DNA of 64,000 nucleotides from Nitrospirota bacterium. Its GTDB lineage: Bacteria > JACPQY01. The stretch is taken from the NCBI GenBank assembly GCA_016190245.1, contig JACPQY010000060.1:112443-176442 (forward strand). Reading direction: 5' to 3'. The notes beneath the pieces are model-generated. The model made no database searches. It worked only from the letters and a program-made list of their open reading frames with translations, and was not told where the DNA came from. Below are positions 24,770 through 34,549 of this stretch, piece after piece. Numbering within the stretch: position 1 is the stretch's first letter; each line of letters opens with the position of its first letter. Both the position numbers and the translations under genes were made by a program.

Positions 24770-27154
24770 TCAGGCCCGCCTCGTTCGGCCGGGGCGGGAC
24801 TTCCGCAGCAACGGGAAGATGAGGAGGGGAGCCAGGAAGACACCGAAATTCACAACGTAGGAAGCGAGGCGTCCGGTGGTCGCCTTGGGCCTCAGCTTCG
24901 AGAGGATCAGGCGACGGATGGCCTTCTCGGCCTGGACGGATGACACTCCGCTCCGGGCATCAACCAGCATGCACATGGGAAGGCTTGCCGAGGCGGACGA
25001 CGGCGGCTGGGCCGGGCAGCCGAAGTCGAAATCCGAGGAATCACAGCCGAAATCGAGGTCGCTCAGGTCGGGAGAGCAATTCATGTCACCCTCGTCTTCG
25101 CACGAGTAATCGCCTTCGCAACTGAAGTCGAAGGATGAGGCACACGACAGCCCTTCGAGGGATGTGCCGCCGCAGGAGAAGAAGGTATCCCCGATGGTGT
25201 CCAGGGCTTCGTTTTCGCAGAGCTTGGATTCCAGCACGGCGAAGCTGAGGAGGGCGTTCAGGGTGCGCGCATCCGTGGAGACGAACCTGCCTGTCAGCCA
25301 GGGGGCGAGAAACCGGTCGCAGACGGGCTTGGTCTCGTCCGTGACGGCGAGAAGGACACCCTCATCCACCCTGAGCAGCCCGCGCAAATCGGGATGTTTC
25401 GGTTCGATGTACGGGAGATAGCCCCCGCCTCGCGCTTTCCGGAAGAAGTCGGTGGGACTTGCCTTGTAGAGATCGAGCAGCTCCTCCGTGACGAAGATGT
25501 GGTCGGCCGCGATGCGCCTGCTGAAGTGGTCGGCATCGCCTCGATAGATGGCGCCCGAGTAGTCCTGTTCACCTTTGGCGTTCTTGCAGACCCATTCGCC
25601 CGATTCCGACTTGCCCTCCGGACATGTGGGCGCGTCCTGGTTGACCTCGGCCTCCACGGCCGCTCTGAAAGTCTCCCCCGATCCGGAGGACAGCGGCGCG
25701 AACATGCTGAGCCCATCCCTGAAGAGGACACCTGGATAGATCTCGGCGAGCGCAGGGATGGGGCGGTCCCCTTCCGCGGACAGGATCGGGTTGAGGTCCG
25801 CGAACGAGAACCCGATCGACGGATCGAGCGCGGATCGCCCGAGCTTGTCGAGCAGGCCGGAGATCGTTTCAAGGAGGAGATCGTAGTTGATGGCGGTGCC
25901 GTCTGGCGTCGTTTTCGCGAATTGGATGGCTCGTGGCGGGACAGGTTCGGTGCAACCCTCGGCGGGCTCGGAATCGTAGTAGTCGGAGAACAGCGAATCG
26001 GCAAGGCCGAGGTTGAATTGGATCGAGTCGCAGGCTCCCAGCCGGAAATCCCCGCTATTCACGAGGCGGATGCCGAGGCCCTCGTCGATCTGAGTCGTCA
26101 GGGACCGGAGGACGGCAGACTCGGCGCCGTGGCCCCCCGTCAGCCAACGGGCGGCCCGCTCGACTGCTTCCGCGCTTAGGACGAGCTGGGCCGTGCCAAC
26201 TACCTTGATGGTTGGGGTCTCCAGAATCCTGATGAGCAGACGGTCCATGGAATCCAGACTGCCGAGGAACTGGCCTGCCGTGTTCGCTTCGCAAGACAGG
26301 TTGAGGCCGCTCATGAGGCTCGTCGCCTCACTGATGATCGAGGTCAGGTCAATGTGGGCCGCCAGAAAGTACAGGATGGCATAGGTCAGTTCGCCTGTGG
26401 CAGCCAGGAGGCGGAAGGCGGGCTCATTGTACGTGCCGCCCAGGTCGTAGGAGTCGTTCGCTATCGTGACGATTGTGGAGGGCATCACGTGGGGGCTGTA
26501 GATGCTTTCCCCCATGGCCTCGACGGCCTTGGACACGTCCCGGCCGCACATGGCAAAGCCGCCGTCGCTGCACTTGGTCGTGGGGTCGAGGAGGGAGGTG
26601 AGCAACGGGAGGACAGCCGAGAAGTCGAGAGCTCCCGGGCCGGAAGATGGGGCGAGGAAGGCTACGGCAGGTTCGGCCGCCTGAGCCACCTTGAACATGA
26701 GGTAAGTGAACCGAGCGGCATCCTGGAGGTCCGGGCAGCTCGCTCCCACACGCTGAAGCAGGTACTCGGTGGTGGTGAGGGGTGGATTGGTCTTGCGCAT
26801 GGGCTGTTCTTCCCCTGCCTGGGCGACGCGAAGCGTGGCGAGATTCAGGAGGTCCACGGCGGCCGGCCGGCCGTTCTCGTCGAGATCAAGGTTGCACAAT
26901 TCCTCAGGGGTTGCGCGGGCAAGGCCGACACGCAGGCACTCTTCGATACGACGGCGGTCCGGAGTCCCCGTTTGCAGGAGGAGCACGGCCTCCTCGATGT
27001 CCGGGCAGCCATCGCCCTCTCCGCAGGCGGGCATGACGGTCATAGCGCAGAGGGCCATGAGGAAGGCGGCCGCCGATGCCCTTGTGTACGAACTGCCCAC
27101 TGCGATGATGATCTTGGATCGCGCCTTGGGCCGAGTCAATGGGTGACGGCCCAC
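24770..27154 (-). CDS. Large Cys/Asp-rich lipoprotein with C-terminal membrane tail
   Basis: 794 residues from GTG 27154; GTG 27100 would give a more compact signal peptide. The signal ends in the lipobox VMPAC, so the mature N-terminus is probably lipidated. Most of the chain is not recognised: helical, Leu-rich, with paired Cys (CSDGGFAMCGRD, CPEGKSESGEWVC). Near the end lies an Asp/Ser/Cys-rich stretch with nine cysteines spaced 4-12 residues apart (SCEGDYSCEDEGDMNC and following). The protein finishes with a hydrophobic helix (FGVFLAPLLIFPLL) and the basic tail RKSRPGRTRRA, which resembles a C-terminal sorting signal. Confidence 0.7.
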   Translation of the reverse strand: MGRHPLTRPKARSKIIIAVGSSYTRASAAAFLMALCAMTVMPACGEGDGCPDIEEAVLLLQTGTPDRRRIEECLRVGLARATPEELCNLDLDENGRPAAVDLLNLATLRVAQAGEEQPMRKTNPPLTTTEYLLQRVGASCPDLQDAARFTYLMFKVAQAAEPAVAFLAPSSGPGALDFSAVLPLLTSLLDPTTKCSDGGFAMCGRDVSKAVEAMGESIYSPHVMPSTIVTIANDSYDLGGTYNEPAFRLLAATGELTYAILYFLAAHIDLTSIISEATSLMSGLNLSCEANTAGQFLGSLDSMDRLLIRILETPTIKVVGTAQLVLSAEAVERAARWLTGGHGAESAVLRSLTTQIDEGLGIRLVNSGDFRLGACDSIQFNLGLADSLFSDYYDSEPAEGCTEPVPPRAIQFAKTTPDGTAINYDLLLETISGLLDKLGRSALDPSIGFSFADLNPILSAEGDRPIPALAEIYPGVLFRDGLSMFAPLSSGSGETFRAAVEAEVNQDAPTCPEGKSESGEWVCKNAKGEQDYSGAIYRGDADHFSRRIAADHIFVTEELLDLYKASPTDFFRKARGGGYLPYIEPKHPDLRGLLRVDEGVLLAVTDETKPVCDRFLAPWLTGRFVSTDARTLNALLSFAVLESKLCENEALDTIGDTFFSCGGTSLEGLSCASSFDFSCEGDYSCEDEGDMNCSPDLSDLDFGCDSSDFDFGCPAQPPSSASASLPMCMLVDARSGVSSVQAEKAIRRLILSKLRPKATTGRLASYVVNFGVFLAPLLIFPLLRKSRPGRTRRA

Positions 27155-27210
27155 GGAACTGAGCCGTGCCGGCAGGCAAGGCGCGCGTGGACCGTCGTCT
27201 GCCTTTCTCC

Positions 27211-27239
27211 TTGATCGGAGCGGTGGGGAGGACTAGTAT
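27211..27239 (+). promoter_or_regulatory. Promoter of the hydrolase-gyrA operon
   Basis: TTGATC (27211-27216), a 17-base spacer and TAGTAT (27234-27239). Transcription should start near 27246, about 20 bases before the hydrolase GTG at 27266. The next genes follow with gaps of 4 and 7 bases. Confidence 0.6.
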
Positions 27240-27265
27240 GGCGCGGCGGAAAACCGCGGAACCAC

Positions 27266-28096
27266 GTGGAGGAGAAGCGCGCGAAGCTGTCGGGAGTGGA
27301 GATCTCTCACTACGATGAGGGTGGGGGAGAGGCCGTCGTGTTCGTGCACGGCCTCGGGGGATACAAGGAGAATTGGGAGTTCAACGTGCCCTACTTTGCG
27401 CGGGGCCATCGGGCCGTCGCCCTCGATCTGCCCGGTTTCGGCCATTCCGACAAACCCAAGCGAGAATATACGATGGAATTTTTCGTGGAGACGGCGCGGG
27501 AATTCATGGACCGACTCCGCATCGAGAAGGCCACGCTGGTTGGGAACTCCATGGGAGGGATGATCTCCGCCGCGTTTGCCTTGGCGCACCCCGATCGAGT
27601 GGCCCGACTCGCCCTGGTGGATGCCGCCGGCATCAACATATTCCCTCCGAACCTCATGAAGATGGACGACCTACCGATTCAAGTCTTCGCCGTCGCCTCG
27701 GGGGTGGAGAGGGACCCGGCCAAGCGGGAGCAGGTCGTCCGCCGCTACATCCGCCGTCTGATCTTTTTCACCGAGCCGCCCGTGCTCGAGAAGATGGTTC
27801 AACACGCTCTGCGCGAGTTTTTTGGCAACGATTTCCAAGGGCGGGCGCACGCCTTCATGTCCTCGGCCCAGAACGCGCTCCTTGCGCCGCTGAAGGCCCG
27901 GCTTCGCGAGATCCAGGCTCCGACCTGGATCGTGTGGGGCGATCGCGACGCGCTCCTGCCACTCGAAAACGCCCACGCCTTCAAACAGGCTCTTCCCCAC
28001 TCGACTCTGACGGTGGTTCCGGAGTGCGGCCACTGCCCCATGCTGGAGTACCCGGATCGGTTCAACGCGGAGCTCGAATCTTTCCTCGCCGCGTGA
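27266..28096 (+). CDS. Alpha/beta-hydrolase
   Basis: 276 residues. The oxyanion-hole motif VHGLGG, the nucleophile elbow GNSMGGM (Ser), the acid in WGDRDALLP and the His in GHCPMLEYP form a full catalytic triad. The family includes esterases, C-C bond hydrolases (MhpC-like) and haloalkane dehalogenases. The residue following the nucleophile is Met and no halide-binding pair is evident, so esterase or C-C hydrolase is preferred. It sits 4 bases before gyrA and probably shares its mRNA without a functional link. Confidence 0.85.
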   Translation: MEEKRAKLSGVEISHYDEGGGEAVVFVHGLGGYKENWEFNVPYFARGHRAVALDLPGFGHSDKPKREYTMEFFVETAREFMDRLRIEKATLVGNSMGGMISAAFALAHPDRVARLALVDAAGINIFPPNLMKMDDLPIQVFAVASGVERDPAKREQVVRRYIRRLIFFTEPPVLEKMVQHALREFFGNDFQGRAHAFMSSAQNALLAPLKARLREIQAPTWIVWGDRDALLPLENAHAFKQALPHSTLTVVPECGHCPMLEYPDRFNAELESFLAA

Positions 28097-28100
28097 TGAC

Positions 28101-30575
28101 ATGACGACGACCCCGCCCGCCGCACCGACGATCCAGCCCATTGCGTTCGAGGACGAGCTCAAACGCTCGTTCCTCGATTATTCGATGAGCGTCATCGTGA
28201 GCCGGGCCCTGCCCGACGTCCGCGACGGCCTCAAGCCCGTCCAGCGCCGGATCCTCTTCGCCATGTACGAACTCGGAAACCTCCACAACAAGGCCTACAA
28301 GAAATCGGCGCGCGTGGTCGGCGACGTCATCGGCAAGTACCATCCCCACGGGGACGACCCCGTGTACGAAGCCCTCGTGCGCATGGCCCAGGATTTTTCC
28401 CTGCGCCATCCGCTGGTGGACGGTCAGGGCAACTTCGGCTCCCTCGACGGCGATCCGCCCGCCGCCATGCGCTACACCGAGGTGCGGATGGCCCGGATCG
28501 CCGAGGAGCTGCTCTCGGACATCGAGAAGGACACGGTAGAGTTCTCACCCAACTACGACGGCTCCCTCAGGGAGCCGCGCGTCTTCCCCGCCCGCATCCC
28601 CAATCTCCTGATCAACGGTTCCACGGGCATTGCCGTGGGGATGGCGACCGAGGTGCCCCCGCACAACCTGGGCGAGGTGGTTGACGCGCTTGTCCATCTC
28701 ATCACCCACCCTGAAGCCGAGCTCAAGGACCTCCTCAAGTTCGTCAAGGGCCCGGACTTCCCCACCGCCGGCATCATCCACGGCGCGGAGGGCTTGAAGG
28801 AGGCCTACGCCACGGGCCGCGGGCGTGTGAACATTCGGGCCCGTGCTCGGATCGAGAAGCACGAGAAGGGCGGACGCGAAAGCATCGTCATCACGGAGAT
28901 TCCCTACCAGGTGAACAAGGCCAGGATCCTCGAGACGATGGCCCACCTCGTCCAGAACAAGAAGATCGAAGGCATCTCGGACGTGCGCGACGAATCGGAC
29001 CGGGACGGGATCCGGGTCGTCGTGGATCTCAAGCGCGATGCCCCCGCGCAGACGATCATGAACCAGCTCTATCACTCGGGCGGGCTCGATCAGGTCTACA
29101 ATTTCATGATGGTGGCGCTCGTGGGGGGCCGGCCCGAGCTCGTGAACCTTCACGGCCTCCTCAGCCACTTCATCCGTTTCCGAAAGGAGATGGTGAGCCG
29201 TCGCTGCCTCTACGAGTTGCGCAAGGCGGAGGAGAAGGCGCACATCCTCGAGGGACTCAAGATCTGCATCGACCACTTGGACGCCATCATCAAACTGATC
29301 CGTTCGAGCAAAGGGCCCGCGGAGGCGAAGGAGGGCCTGATGTCGCGGTTCAAGCTCACCGATGTGCAGGCCCAGGCCATCCTCGACATGCGGCTGCAGA
29401 AACTCACCCAGCTCGAGCGCGAGAAGCTGCTGGCCGACTACAAGGAGACCCTCAAGGAGATCAACCGGCTCAAGGAAATCTTGTCGAGCGAGAAACTGCT
29501 CCTCAACGTGGTGAGGGAGGAACTTCTGGAAGTCCGCGAGCGCTACGCGGATCCCCGCCGCACCGAGATCGTGGAGAAGGCCGAGCAGGTCACGACGGAG
29601 GACCTCATCGTGGAGGAGGACATGGTCGTCACGATCTCCCACCAGGGCTACATCAAGCGCAACCCCCTTTCGCTCTACCGGGCGCAGCGGCGGGGCGGGC
29701 GCGGGAAGATCGGGATGAAGACCCGCGAGGAGGACTTTGCCGCCGACGTGTTCGTGGCCTCCACGAAGGACTACCTCCTCATCTTTACCGATCGCGGGCG
29801 GGTGTACTGGCTCAAGGTTCACAAGATCCCGCAGGCCGGCCGGGCCACGCGCGGAGCGCCGATCGTCAGCCTCGTGAACTTCGAGCCGGGGGAGCTCACG
29901 CAGGCGATCATCAACGTCCGCGAATTCGAGGACGACAAGTACGTGATGATGGCGACCCGGGACGGGATGATCAAGAAAACGCCGCTCAGCGCGTTTTCGA
30001 ACCCGATGTCGCGGGGGATCATCGCGCTCAAGCTGAAGGAGAAGGATGCGCTCGTCGGCGTGGCGATCACGGACGGCAAGTCTGAGGTCATTCTCGCTTC
30101 GGATCAGGGCAAGGCGATCCGGTTCAAGGAGACGGACGTTCGGCCGATGGGCCGGTCGGCGGCCGGCGTGAGGGCGCTTCGGCTCAAGGGCTCGGCCAAG
30201 GTGCTGGGGATGGCTGTCTCGGTCGATCCCAAGAGCACCGTGCTCACGGTGACCCAGAAGGGCTACGGGAAGCGGTCCCACCTGGAGGACTACCGCCTCC
30301 AGACCCGGGGGGGGGGCGGCGTCATCAACATCAATGTGACGCCACGAACGGGGGACCCCGTGGACATCCGCGTGGTGACGGACGAGGACGACCTCATGCT
30401 CATCACGAGCAAGGGCACGGTCCTTCGGATCCGCGCGAAAGATGTGCGTGTCACCGGACGCAGCACCCAGGGCGTGCGGGCGATCACCCTTGAGGAAGGG
30501 GAGGTCGTCTCGGCCGTCGCGCGCTTGGCGGAGAAGGACGACGAGGAGAATGGAGCAGGGGGGGGGGAATCGTGA
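28101..30575 (+). CDS. gyrA: DNA gyrase subunit A
   Basis: 824-residue type II topoisomerase subunit that cuts and rejoins DNA. The N-terminal cleavage domain has [29 protein letters not shown] and the catalytic tyrosine in AAMRYTE. The coiled coil follows (about 380-480). The C-terminal DNA-wrapping propeller starts with the GyrA box QRRGGRG, which separates gyrase from topoisomerase IV. The protein ends in an acidic tail (AEKDDEENG). The quinolone-region Ser83 equivalent is Asp and the Asp87 equivalent is Glu. No gyrB is nearby. Confidence 0.97.
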   Translation: MTTTPPAAPTIQPIAFEDELKRSFLDYSMSVIVSRALPDVRDGLKPVQRRILFAMYELGNLHNKAYKKSARVVGDVIGKYHPHGDDPVYEALVRMAQDFSLRHPLVDGQGNFGSLDGDPPAAMRYTEVRMARIAEELLSDIEKDTVEFSPNYDGSLREPRVFPARIPNLLINGSTGIAVGMATEVPPHNLGEVVDALVHLITHPEAELKDLLKFVKGPDFPTAGIIHGAEGLKEAYATGRGRVNIRARARIEKHEKGGRESIVITEIPYQVNKARILETMAHLVQNKKIEGISDVRDESDRDGIRVVVDLKRDAPAQTIMNQLYHSGGLDQVYNFMMVALVGGRPELVNLHGLLSHFIRFRKEMVSRRCLYELRKAEEKAHILEGLKICIDHLDAIIKLIRSSKGPAEAKEGLMSRFKLTDVQAQAILDMRLQKLTQLEREKLLADYKETLKEINRLKEILSSEKLLLNVVREELLEVRERYADPRRTEIVEKAEQVTTEDLIVEEDMVVTISHQGYIKRNPLSLYRAQRRGGRGKIGMKTREEDFAADVFVASTKDYLLIFTDRGRVYWLKVHKIPQAGRATRGAPIVSLVNFEPGELTQAIINVREFEDDKYVMMATRDGMIKKTPLSAFSNPMSRGIIALKLKEKDALVGVAITDGKSEVILASDQGKAIRFKETDVRPMGRSAAGVRALRLKGSAKVLGMAVSVDPKSTVLTVTQKGYGKRSHLEDYRLQTRGGGGVININVTPRTGDPVDIRVVTDEDDLMLITSKGTVLRIRAKDVRVTGRSTQGVRAITLEEGEVVSAVARLAEKDDEENGAGGGES

Positions 30576-30582
30576 GGTCAGG

Positions 30583-31440
30583 ATGGGCGTGAAACTCGCG
30601 GGCAAGCGCGTTCTGATCACGGGCGCGGCGCGCGGGATCGGCCTGTGCACGGCCGAGGAGTTTGCGCGGGCCGGGTGCCATCTCGTCCTCACCGATATCC
30701 GTCAGGACGCGCTTGCGGACGCGTCCGCGAAGTTGGGGCGCCACGGCATTCAGGTGGAGACGCACGTCGTGGACGTGACGCGGCAGGACGAGGTCGAAAA
30801 GATGGCGCGACAGGTTCTGAACCGTCACGGCGGGCTCGACATCTTGATCAACAATGCGGGGATCGGACACAACGCCGAGCTGGCCAAGACGACCATCCCG
30901 GCGTGGCGGAAGCTGATCGACGTCAACCTGCTCGGGCCTCTCTACCACGTCTACGCCTTTCTGCCCTCCATGATCGAGCGACGCGCCGGACAAATCGTCA
31001 ACGTCAGTTCCGGCCAGGCCTTTTACCGGCTCCCGACGTGGGGCGCCTATGCCGCGGTGAAGGTCGCGCTGGGGGTCTTCTCAGAGGTGCTCTCCTTCGA
31101 GCTGCGCAAGTACGGCATCCGTGTGACGACGGTGTACCCGTTCATGGTCAACACCGCTTTCTACGAAGGCGTGCGGGGGGAGACGTTCACCGGCCGGCTC
31201 TCGATGAAACTTCTGCCGTACTACTCGGACACACCGGAGGAAGTGGCGCGGATCATCTTTCGGGCCGTGAGGAGCGGCAAGCGGATCGAGATGGTCAGCT
31301 TCTTCAACCACATCGGGTTCTATTCGCACCTCGTGCCACCGGCGGCTGCCGTGATCGGTCTCGTCACCAGCCGGCTCCTCGCGTCGCCGGCGGAGCCGAA
31401 GGCACCGGCAGGGTCGAAGAACAAGGCGGAGACGGCGTGA
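30583..31440 (+). CDS. Short-chain dehydrogenase/reductase
   Basis: 285 residues from ATG 30583; an upstream in-frame start would lie inside gyrA. The Rossmann motif TGAARGIG, the NNAG structural motif, the catalytic Ser in NVSSGQA and YAAVK (Tyr, Lys) are present. An acidic residue after beta-2 (TDIRQDAL) suggests NAD+. A C-terminal hydrophobic helix (HLVPPAAAVIGLVTSRLL) may bind membranes, as in SDRs acting on lipids or retinoids. The stop TGA shares one base with the ATG of the next gene. Confidence 0.88.
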   Translation: MGVKLAGKRVLITGAARGIGLCTAEEFARAGCHLVLTDIRQDALADASAKLGRHGIQVETHVVDVTRQDEVEKMARQVLNRHGGLDILINNAGIGHNAELAKTTIPAWRKLIDVNLLGPLYHVYAFLPSMIERRAGQIVNVSSGQAFYRLPTWGAYAAVKVALGVFSEVLSFELRKYGIRVTTVYPFMVNTAFYEGVRGETFTGRLSMKLLPYYSDTPEEVARIIFRAVRSGKRIEMVSFFNHIGFYSHLVPPAAAVIGLVTSRLLASPAEPKAPAGSKNKAETA

Positions 31441-31982
31441 TGTCCGCGACAGAGGCGACGAATGGAATTGGAGGGAAACGCAACATGCCATCGTTCACCG
31501 AGGCTTTGAGAAAACTCTGGGATCGCCATCTCGGTTTCCTCGTGGATGAGGAGATGGTGGGCGAGCACGAATTTGAGCCCGGCCTCGGACCGCCCGGGAA
31601 ACACCCGATGAGCTTTACCGCGACATGGGGAGCGAAGGATCTACGCACGTACCTGAACCCGCTGAAGGGCGCCTACTTGGTGGGGGACCTCGAGGGGAAC
31701 GTGACCGTCGGTGGGCTCTGCCGGAATGCGCCGTGCAAAGGCTCGATCGAGCTGTCCTACCTGAGTGGCAAACTGATCTATCGTTTCGATTTCCGCGCGC
31801 GAGGGAAGGCGTACCATTTTCTCGGCGAGAAACGGAACATCCGGCCGTGGAATCTCCACGTTTCCCATACGACGCTCTACGGCGACCTCACCGATGCATC
31901 AGGCCGGCTCGTTTCGCGCTCGGTGACACGCTTCCACCTTCGCGCCCTGCCCGCGATGGTGCTGAGCTTCCGGCTGGTCTGA
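31440..31982 (+). CDS. Conserved-looking protein of unknown function
   Basis: 180 residues. The ATG overlaps the preceding TGA (TGATG), so the two are coupled. Residues about 45-175 look like a single beta-rich domain (KGAYLVGDLEGNVTVGG, GSIELSYLSGKLIYRF, YHFLGEKRNIRPWNLH). No signal peptide or metal motif is visible. Being paired with a membrane-tailed SDR hints at lipid metabolism. I do not recognise the family. Confidence 0.7.
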   Translation: MSATEATNGIGGKRNMPSFTEALRKLWDRHLGFLVDEEMVGEHEFEPGLGPPGKHPMSFTATWGAKDLRTYLNPLKGAYLVGDLEGNVTVGGLCRNAPCKGSIELSYLSGKLIYRFDFRARGKAYHFLGEKRNIRPWNLHVSHTTLYGDLTDASGRLVSRSVTRFHLRALPAMVLSFRLV

Positions 31983-32045
31983 GCCAGGCGGTCTTTCGGC
32001 TCCTGGGATCGCGGACGCGGGGGAGCGCCTTCCTCCCCTCACAAC

Positions 32046-33392
32046 TCACGCCCGCCGGAGGCGGAGTTGTTCGGCAAGCGTCGTGTCGTACTCGCAGGAG
32101 AGGAACTCGGGTGAGTCGATCAAGTCTTGAAGAAAGGGGATGTTCGTTTTCACGCCGACGATGACCGTCTCGGCCAGGGCCCGTTTCATGATGCAGATGG
32201 CCTCGGCCCGGGTGGGGGCGTGGGTGATGATTTTCGCGACGAGCGGGTCGTAGTGCGGCCAGATCACGGTGGAGCCGGTCGCCGCCGTGTCCACCCGCAC
32301 GTGGGGACCGCCGGGGAAGTGGACGTAGACGATCGTGCCGGGGCTCGGCATGAAATCGCGCGGGTCCTCGGCATTGATGCGGCACTCGAGGGCGTGTCCC
32401 TGCGGGCGAAGATCGCCCTGATCGTAGCCGAGCGGTTCCTTGGCGGCCACGAGGATCTGGGCCTTGACCAAGTCTCGCCCCGTGATGGCCTCCGTCACGG
32501 GGTGCTCCACCTGAAGGCGGGTATTGGCCTCGATGAAGTAGTAGCGGCCTGAGGTATCGCACAGGAACTCGAACGTGCCGGCGTTTAGATACCCGACCTC
32601 GCGTGCCAGCGCGAGGGCGGCCTCAGTGAGTTGGGTCCTCAGGCCTGGCGAGAGCGTAGAGGAAGGGGCTTCTTCGATCACCTTCTGGTGCCGGCGTTGA
32701 ACGGAACAGTCGCGCTCGAAGAAATGGAGGATCTGGCCGGGGCCGACGCCCAGCACCTGGATCTCGATGTGCCGGGGGCGCTCGATGTATTTCTCGAGGT
32801 ACATATCCGGGTCCCCGAAGGCGGCCCGGGCTTCCTGGCGGGACTTCGCGAAGGCGACGGGCATGTCCTCGGGCCGCTGGACCACCGACATGCCTCGGCC
32901 GCCCCCCCCCGCTTTCGCCTTGAGCAACGCCGGATAGCCGACACGCGCGGCGGCGCGCAGCGCCTCCTGCTCGTCTGCAAGTTTCTCCTCCGTGCCCGGA
33001 ACCGTCGGCACGCCGATCCGGCGAGCCGCACGCTTGGCCTGGATCTTGTCTCCGAGAAGGCTCATCGCCTGGGGGGGGGGACCGATGAAGGTGATGCCGT
33101 AGGTTTCGCACACTTCCGCGAGCGCGCTGTTCTCCGCGAGGAAGCCGTAGCCGGGGTGGAGGGCGTCGGCCTTCTTGATCTGGCAGGCCGCGAGGATGGG
33201 GAGGGCGGAGAGGTACGAGTGGGCGGCTTCAGGCGGCCCGATGCACACGCGTTCGTCCGCAAGCAGGGTCGGCACGGCGTCTTTGTCGGCCTCGGAGTAG
33301 GTGACGACGGTGCTCACGCCGAGCTCCCTGCACGCGCGCCAGACGCGGAGCGCGATTTCGCCTCGGTTCGCGATGACGACCTTGCGGAACAG
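32046..33392 (-). CDS. accC: Biotin carboxylase subunit of acetyl-CoA carboxylase, CTG start
   Basis: 448 residues if translation begins at CTG 33392. The conserved N-terminus FRKVVIANRGEIALRV is encoded from that codon, an in-frame TGA lies just two codons upstream, and GGAG sits 9 bases before it. The first ordinary start, GTG 33317, would delete 25 conserved residues. ATP-grasp features follow: AGGGGRGMSVV glycine loop, EKYIERPRHIEIQ, ERDCSVQRRHQKVIEE, EANTRLQVEHPVTE. Uses ATP and bicarbonate to carboxylate biotin on AccB. It lies downstream of accB on the same strand. Confidence 0.92.
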   Translation of the reverse strand: MFRKVVIANRGEIALRVWRACRELGVSTVVTYSEADKDAVPTLLADERVCIGPPEAAHSYLSALPILAACQIKKADALHPGYGFLAENSALAEVCETYGITFIGPPPQAMSLLGDKIQAKRAARRIGVPTVPGTEEKLADEQEALRAAARVGYPALLKAKAGGGGRGMSVVQRPEDMPVAFAKSRQEARAAFGDPDMYLEKYIERPRHIEIQVLGVGPGQILHFFERDCSVQRRHQKVIEEAPSSTLSPGLRTQLTEAALALAREVGYLNAGTFEFLCDTSGRYYFIEANTRLQVEHPVTEAITGRDLVKAQILVAAKEPLGYDQGDLRPQGHALECRINAEDPRDFMPSPGTIVYVHFPGGPHVRVDTAATGSTVIWPHYDPLVAKIITHAPTRAEAICIMKRALAETVIVGVKTNIPFLQDLIDSPEFLSCEYDTTLAEQLRLRRA

Positions 33393-33451
33393 GGCTCAGG
33401 GCTCCGGGGAAGAAACGGTGCGGGTCGCGCAGCGCCCGCTGCCTGCGGATT

Positions 33452-33946
33452 TCACTGCCGCTTGAGAACCATGAGAGGCTCGCCGTATTCGACCGTCGTC
33501 CCGTTCTCCCGGAGGACGTTGTGGACCTCTCCATCGAATTCGCACTGGATCTCGTTCATCAGTTTCATGGCTTCGACAATGCACAACGTCTGGCCCTTCT
33601 TGACCTTGTCGCCGACCTCCACAAAGGCTTTGGCCCCCGGTGAGGGGGCTCTGTAGAACGTGCCGACGAGCGGGGAGGAGACGAGCACCTGCCCGGGCTC
33701 CAGTTCGAGGCGCGTCTGGCTCAACCCGGAGGCGGCCGTCGACCCGGGGGGTGGCGGCGGCGAGAGCGGCGGCGTCCCGGTCGTTGGAGCCGCCGACGAG
33801 GCAAAAGCGCCGGCCCTCTTGATGTGGATCCGTTTGGTCCCGTCCTTCACGTCAAGTTCCAGGACGTCGGTTCCCTGGATTAGCCGCAGGAGATCCTGAA
33901 GGGTCTCGATAACGGGTTCGGTTTCGGTCTTGGGGGGTCGCGTCAT
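33452..33946 (-). CDS. accB: Biotin carboxyl carrier protein
   Basis: 164 residues from ATG 33946, which has GAAGG upstream; a longer start would run across the promoter. The N-terminal segment ([21 protein letters not shown]) is followed by a Pro/Ala-rich linker and the lipoyl/biotinyl domain with EAMKLMNEI, whose Lys is the biotin attachment site. It carries CO2 between AccC and the transferase subunits (not in the window). It is divergent from rnpB, with an overlapping promoter region. Confidence 0.95.
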   Translation of the reverse strand: MTRPPKTETEPVIETLQDLLRLIQGTDVLELDVKDGTKRIHIKRAGAFASSAAPTTGTPPLSPPPPPGSTAASGLSQTRLELEPGQVLVSSPLVGTFYRAPSPGAKAFVEVGDKVKKGQTLCIVEAMKLMNEIQCEFDGEVHNVLRENGTTVEYGEPLMVLKRQ

Positions 33947-33983
33947 CGGCCTTCGCGATCGGCGGGAGCGATCACTGCCCGCG

Positions 33984-34012
33984 ATGCTATCGGCGCACCT
34001 GTTGAAAGTCAA
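33984..34012 (-). promoter_or_regulatory. accBC promoter
   Basis: Minus-strand TTGACT (34012-34007), a 17-base spacer and TAGCAT (33989-33984). The -35 abuts that of the divergent rnpB promoter, sharing base 34007, so RNA polymerase probably cannot occupy both at once. Confidence 0.7.
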
Positions 34013-34029
34013 TCGGGAGGTGGTATCCT
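34002..34029 (+). promoter_or_regulatory. rnpB promoter
   Basis: TTGAAA (34002-34007), a 16-base spacer and TATCCT (34024-34029). The expected start, 7 bases downstream, is 34036, exactly the first base of the P1 helix of RNase P RNA. Confidence 0.75.
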
Positions 34030-34035
34030 GTAGAT

Positions 34036-34540
34036 GGGGTGACCGGGCGATCGCTCCCCCGGGTCGTGAACCTGTGAGCCCGTGAACGGGTTCAGAGGAG
34101 TTCGGCGGGACGGCGTTGCGGGTTCATGGGTTCACGATTCCGCGGGGGGAGGAAAGTCCGGGCTCCGCAGGGCAGGGTGCCTCACGAGAGCCCGCCGCGC
34201 CCCGTGCAGGGTGCCGAACAGCGTTCGGCACGGCAGACGGGGCCGCGCGGGACGGGAAGTGGGGGCTTCTCGCCGAAAGGCGGGGAGACGAACAGTGCCA
34301 CAGAGACGAGTATTCCCCGCCGCGAGGCGGGGAGGACGTGAAACGCGGCAAACTCCGCCCGGAGCAAGTCCAAGCAAACTCCGCCTCCGCAGCGCTGCGG
34401 GGAAGGCCGGCCCGGCCGATGTCCTCGCCGAACGGCGGGGAGGGCGGGGTGGGTAGGACGCACGAGAGGAATGATCGCCTCGCCCCCCACCACGTTGGGT
34501 GGAGGGCCAGACAGAACCCGGCTTACAGGTCATCCCGTCG
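34036..34540 (+). ncRNA. rnpB: RNase P RNA (bacterial type A), with repeat insertions
   Basis: The universal core is clear: GAGGAAAGTCCGGGCTCC followed by GGGCAGGGTGCC (34150-34192), CACAGAGACGAG, GGCAAACTCCGCCCGGAGCAA, and the 3' block AGACAGAACCCGGCTTAC (34509-34526). P1 pairs GGGGTGACC (34036-34044) with GGTCATCCC (34528-34536). P2 pairs GGCGATC (34046-34052) with GATCGCC (34473-34479). At about 505 bases it is longer than the usual 350-400; the extra length is heptamer-like sequence near 34064-34141 and GGCGGGGAG-type hairpins near 34267, 34316 and 34424. It removes 5' leaders of tRNA precursors. Confidence 0.96.
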
Positions 34541-34549
34541 GTTGGGGAT

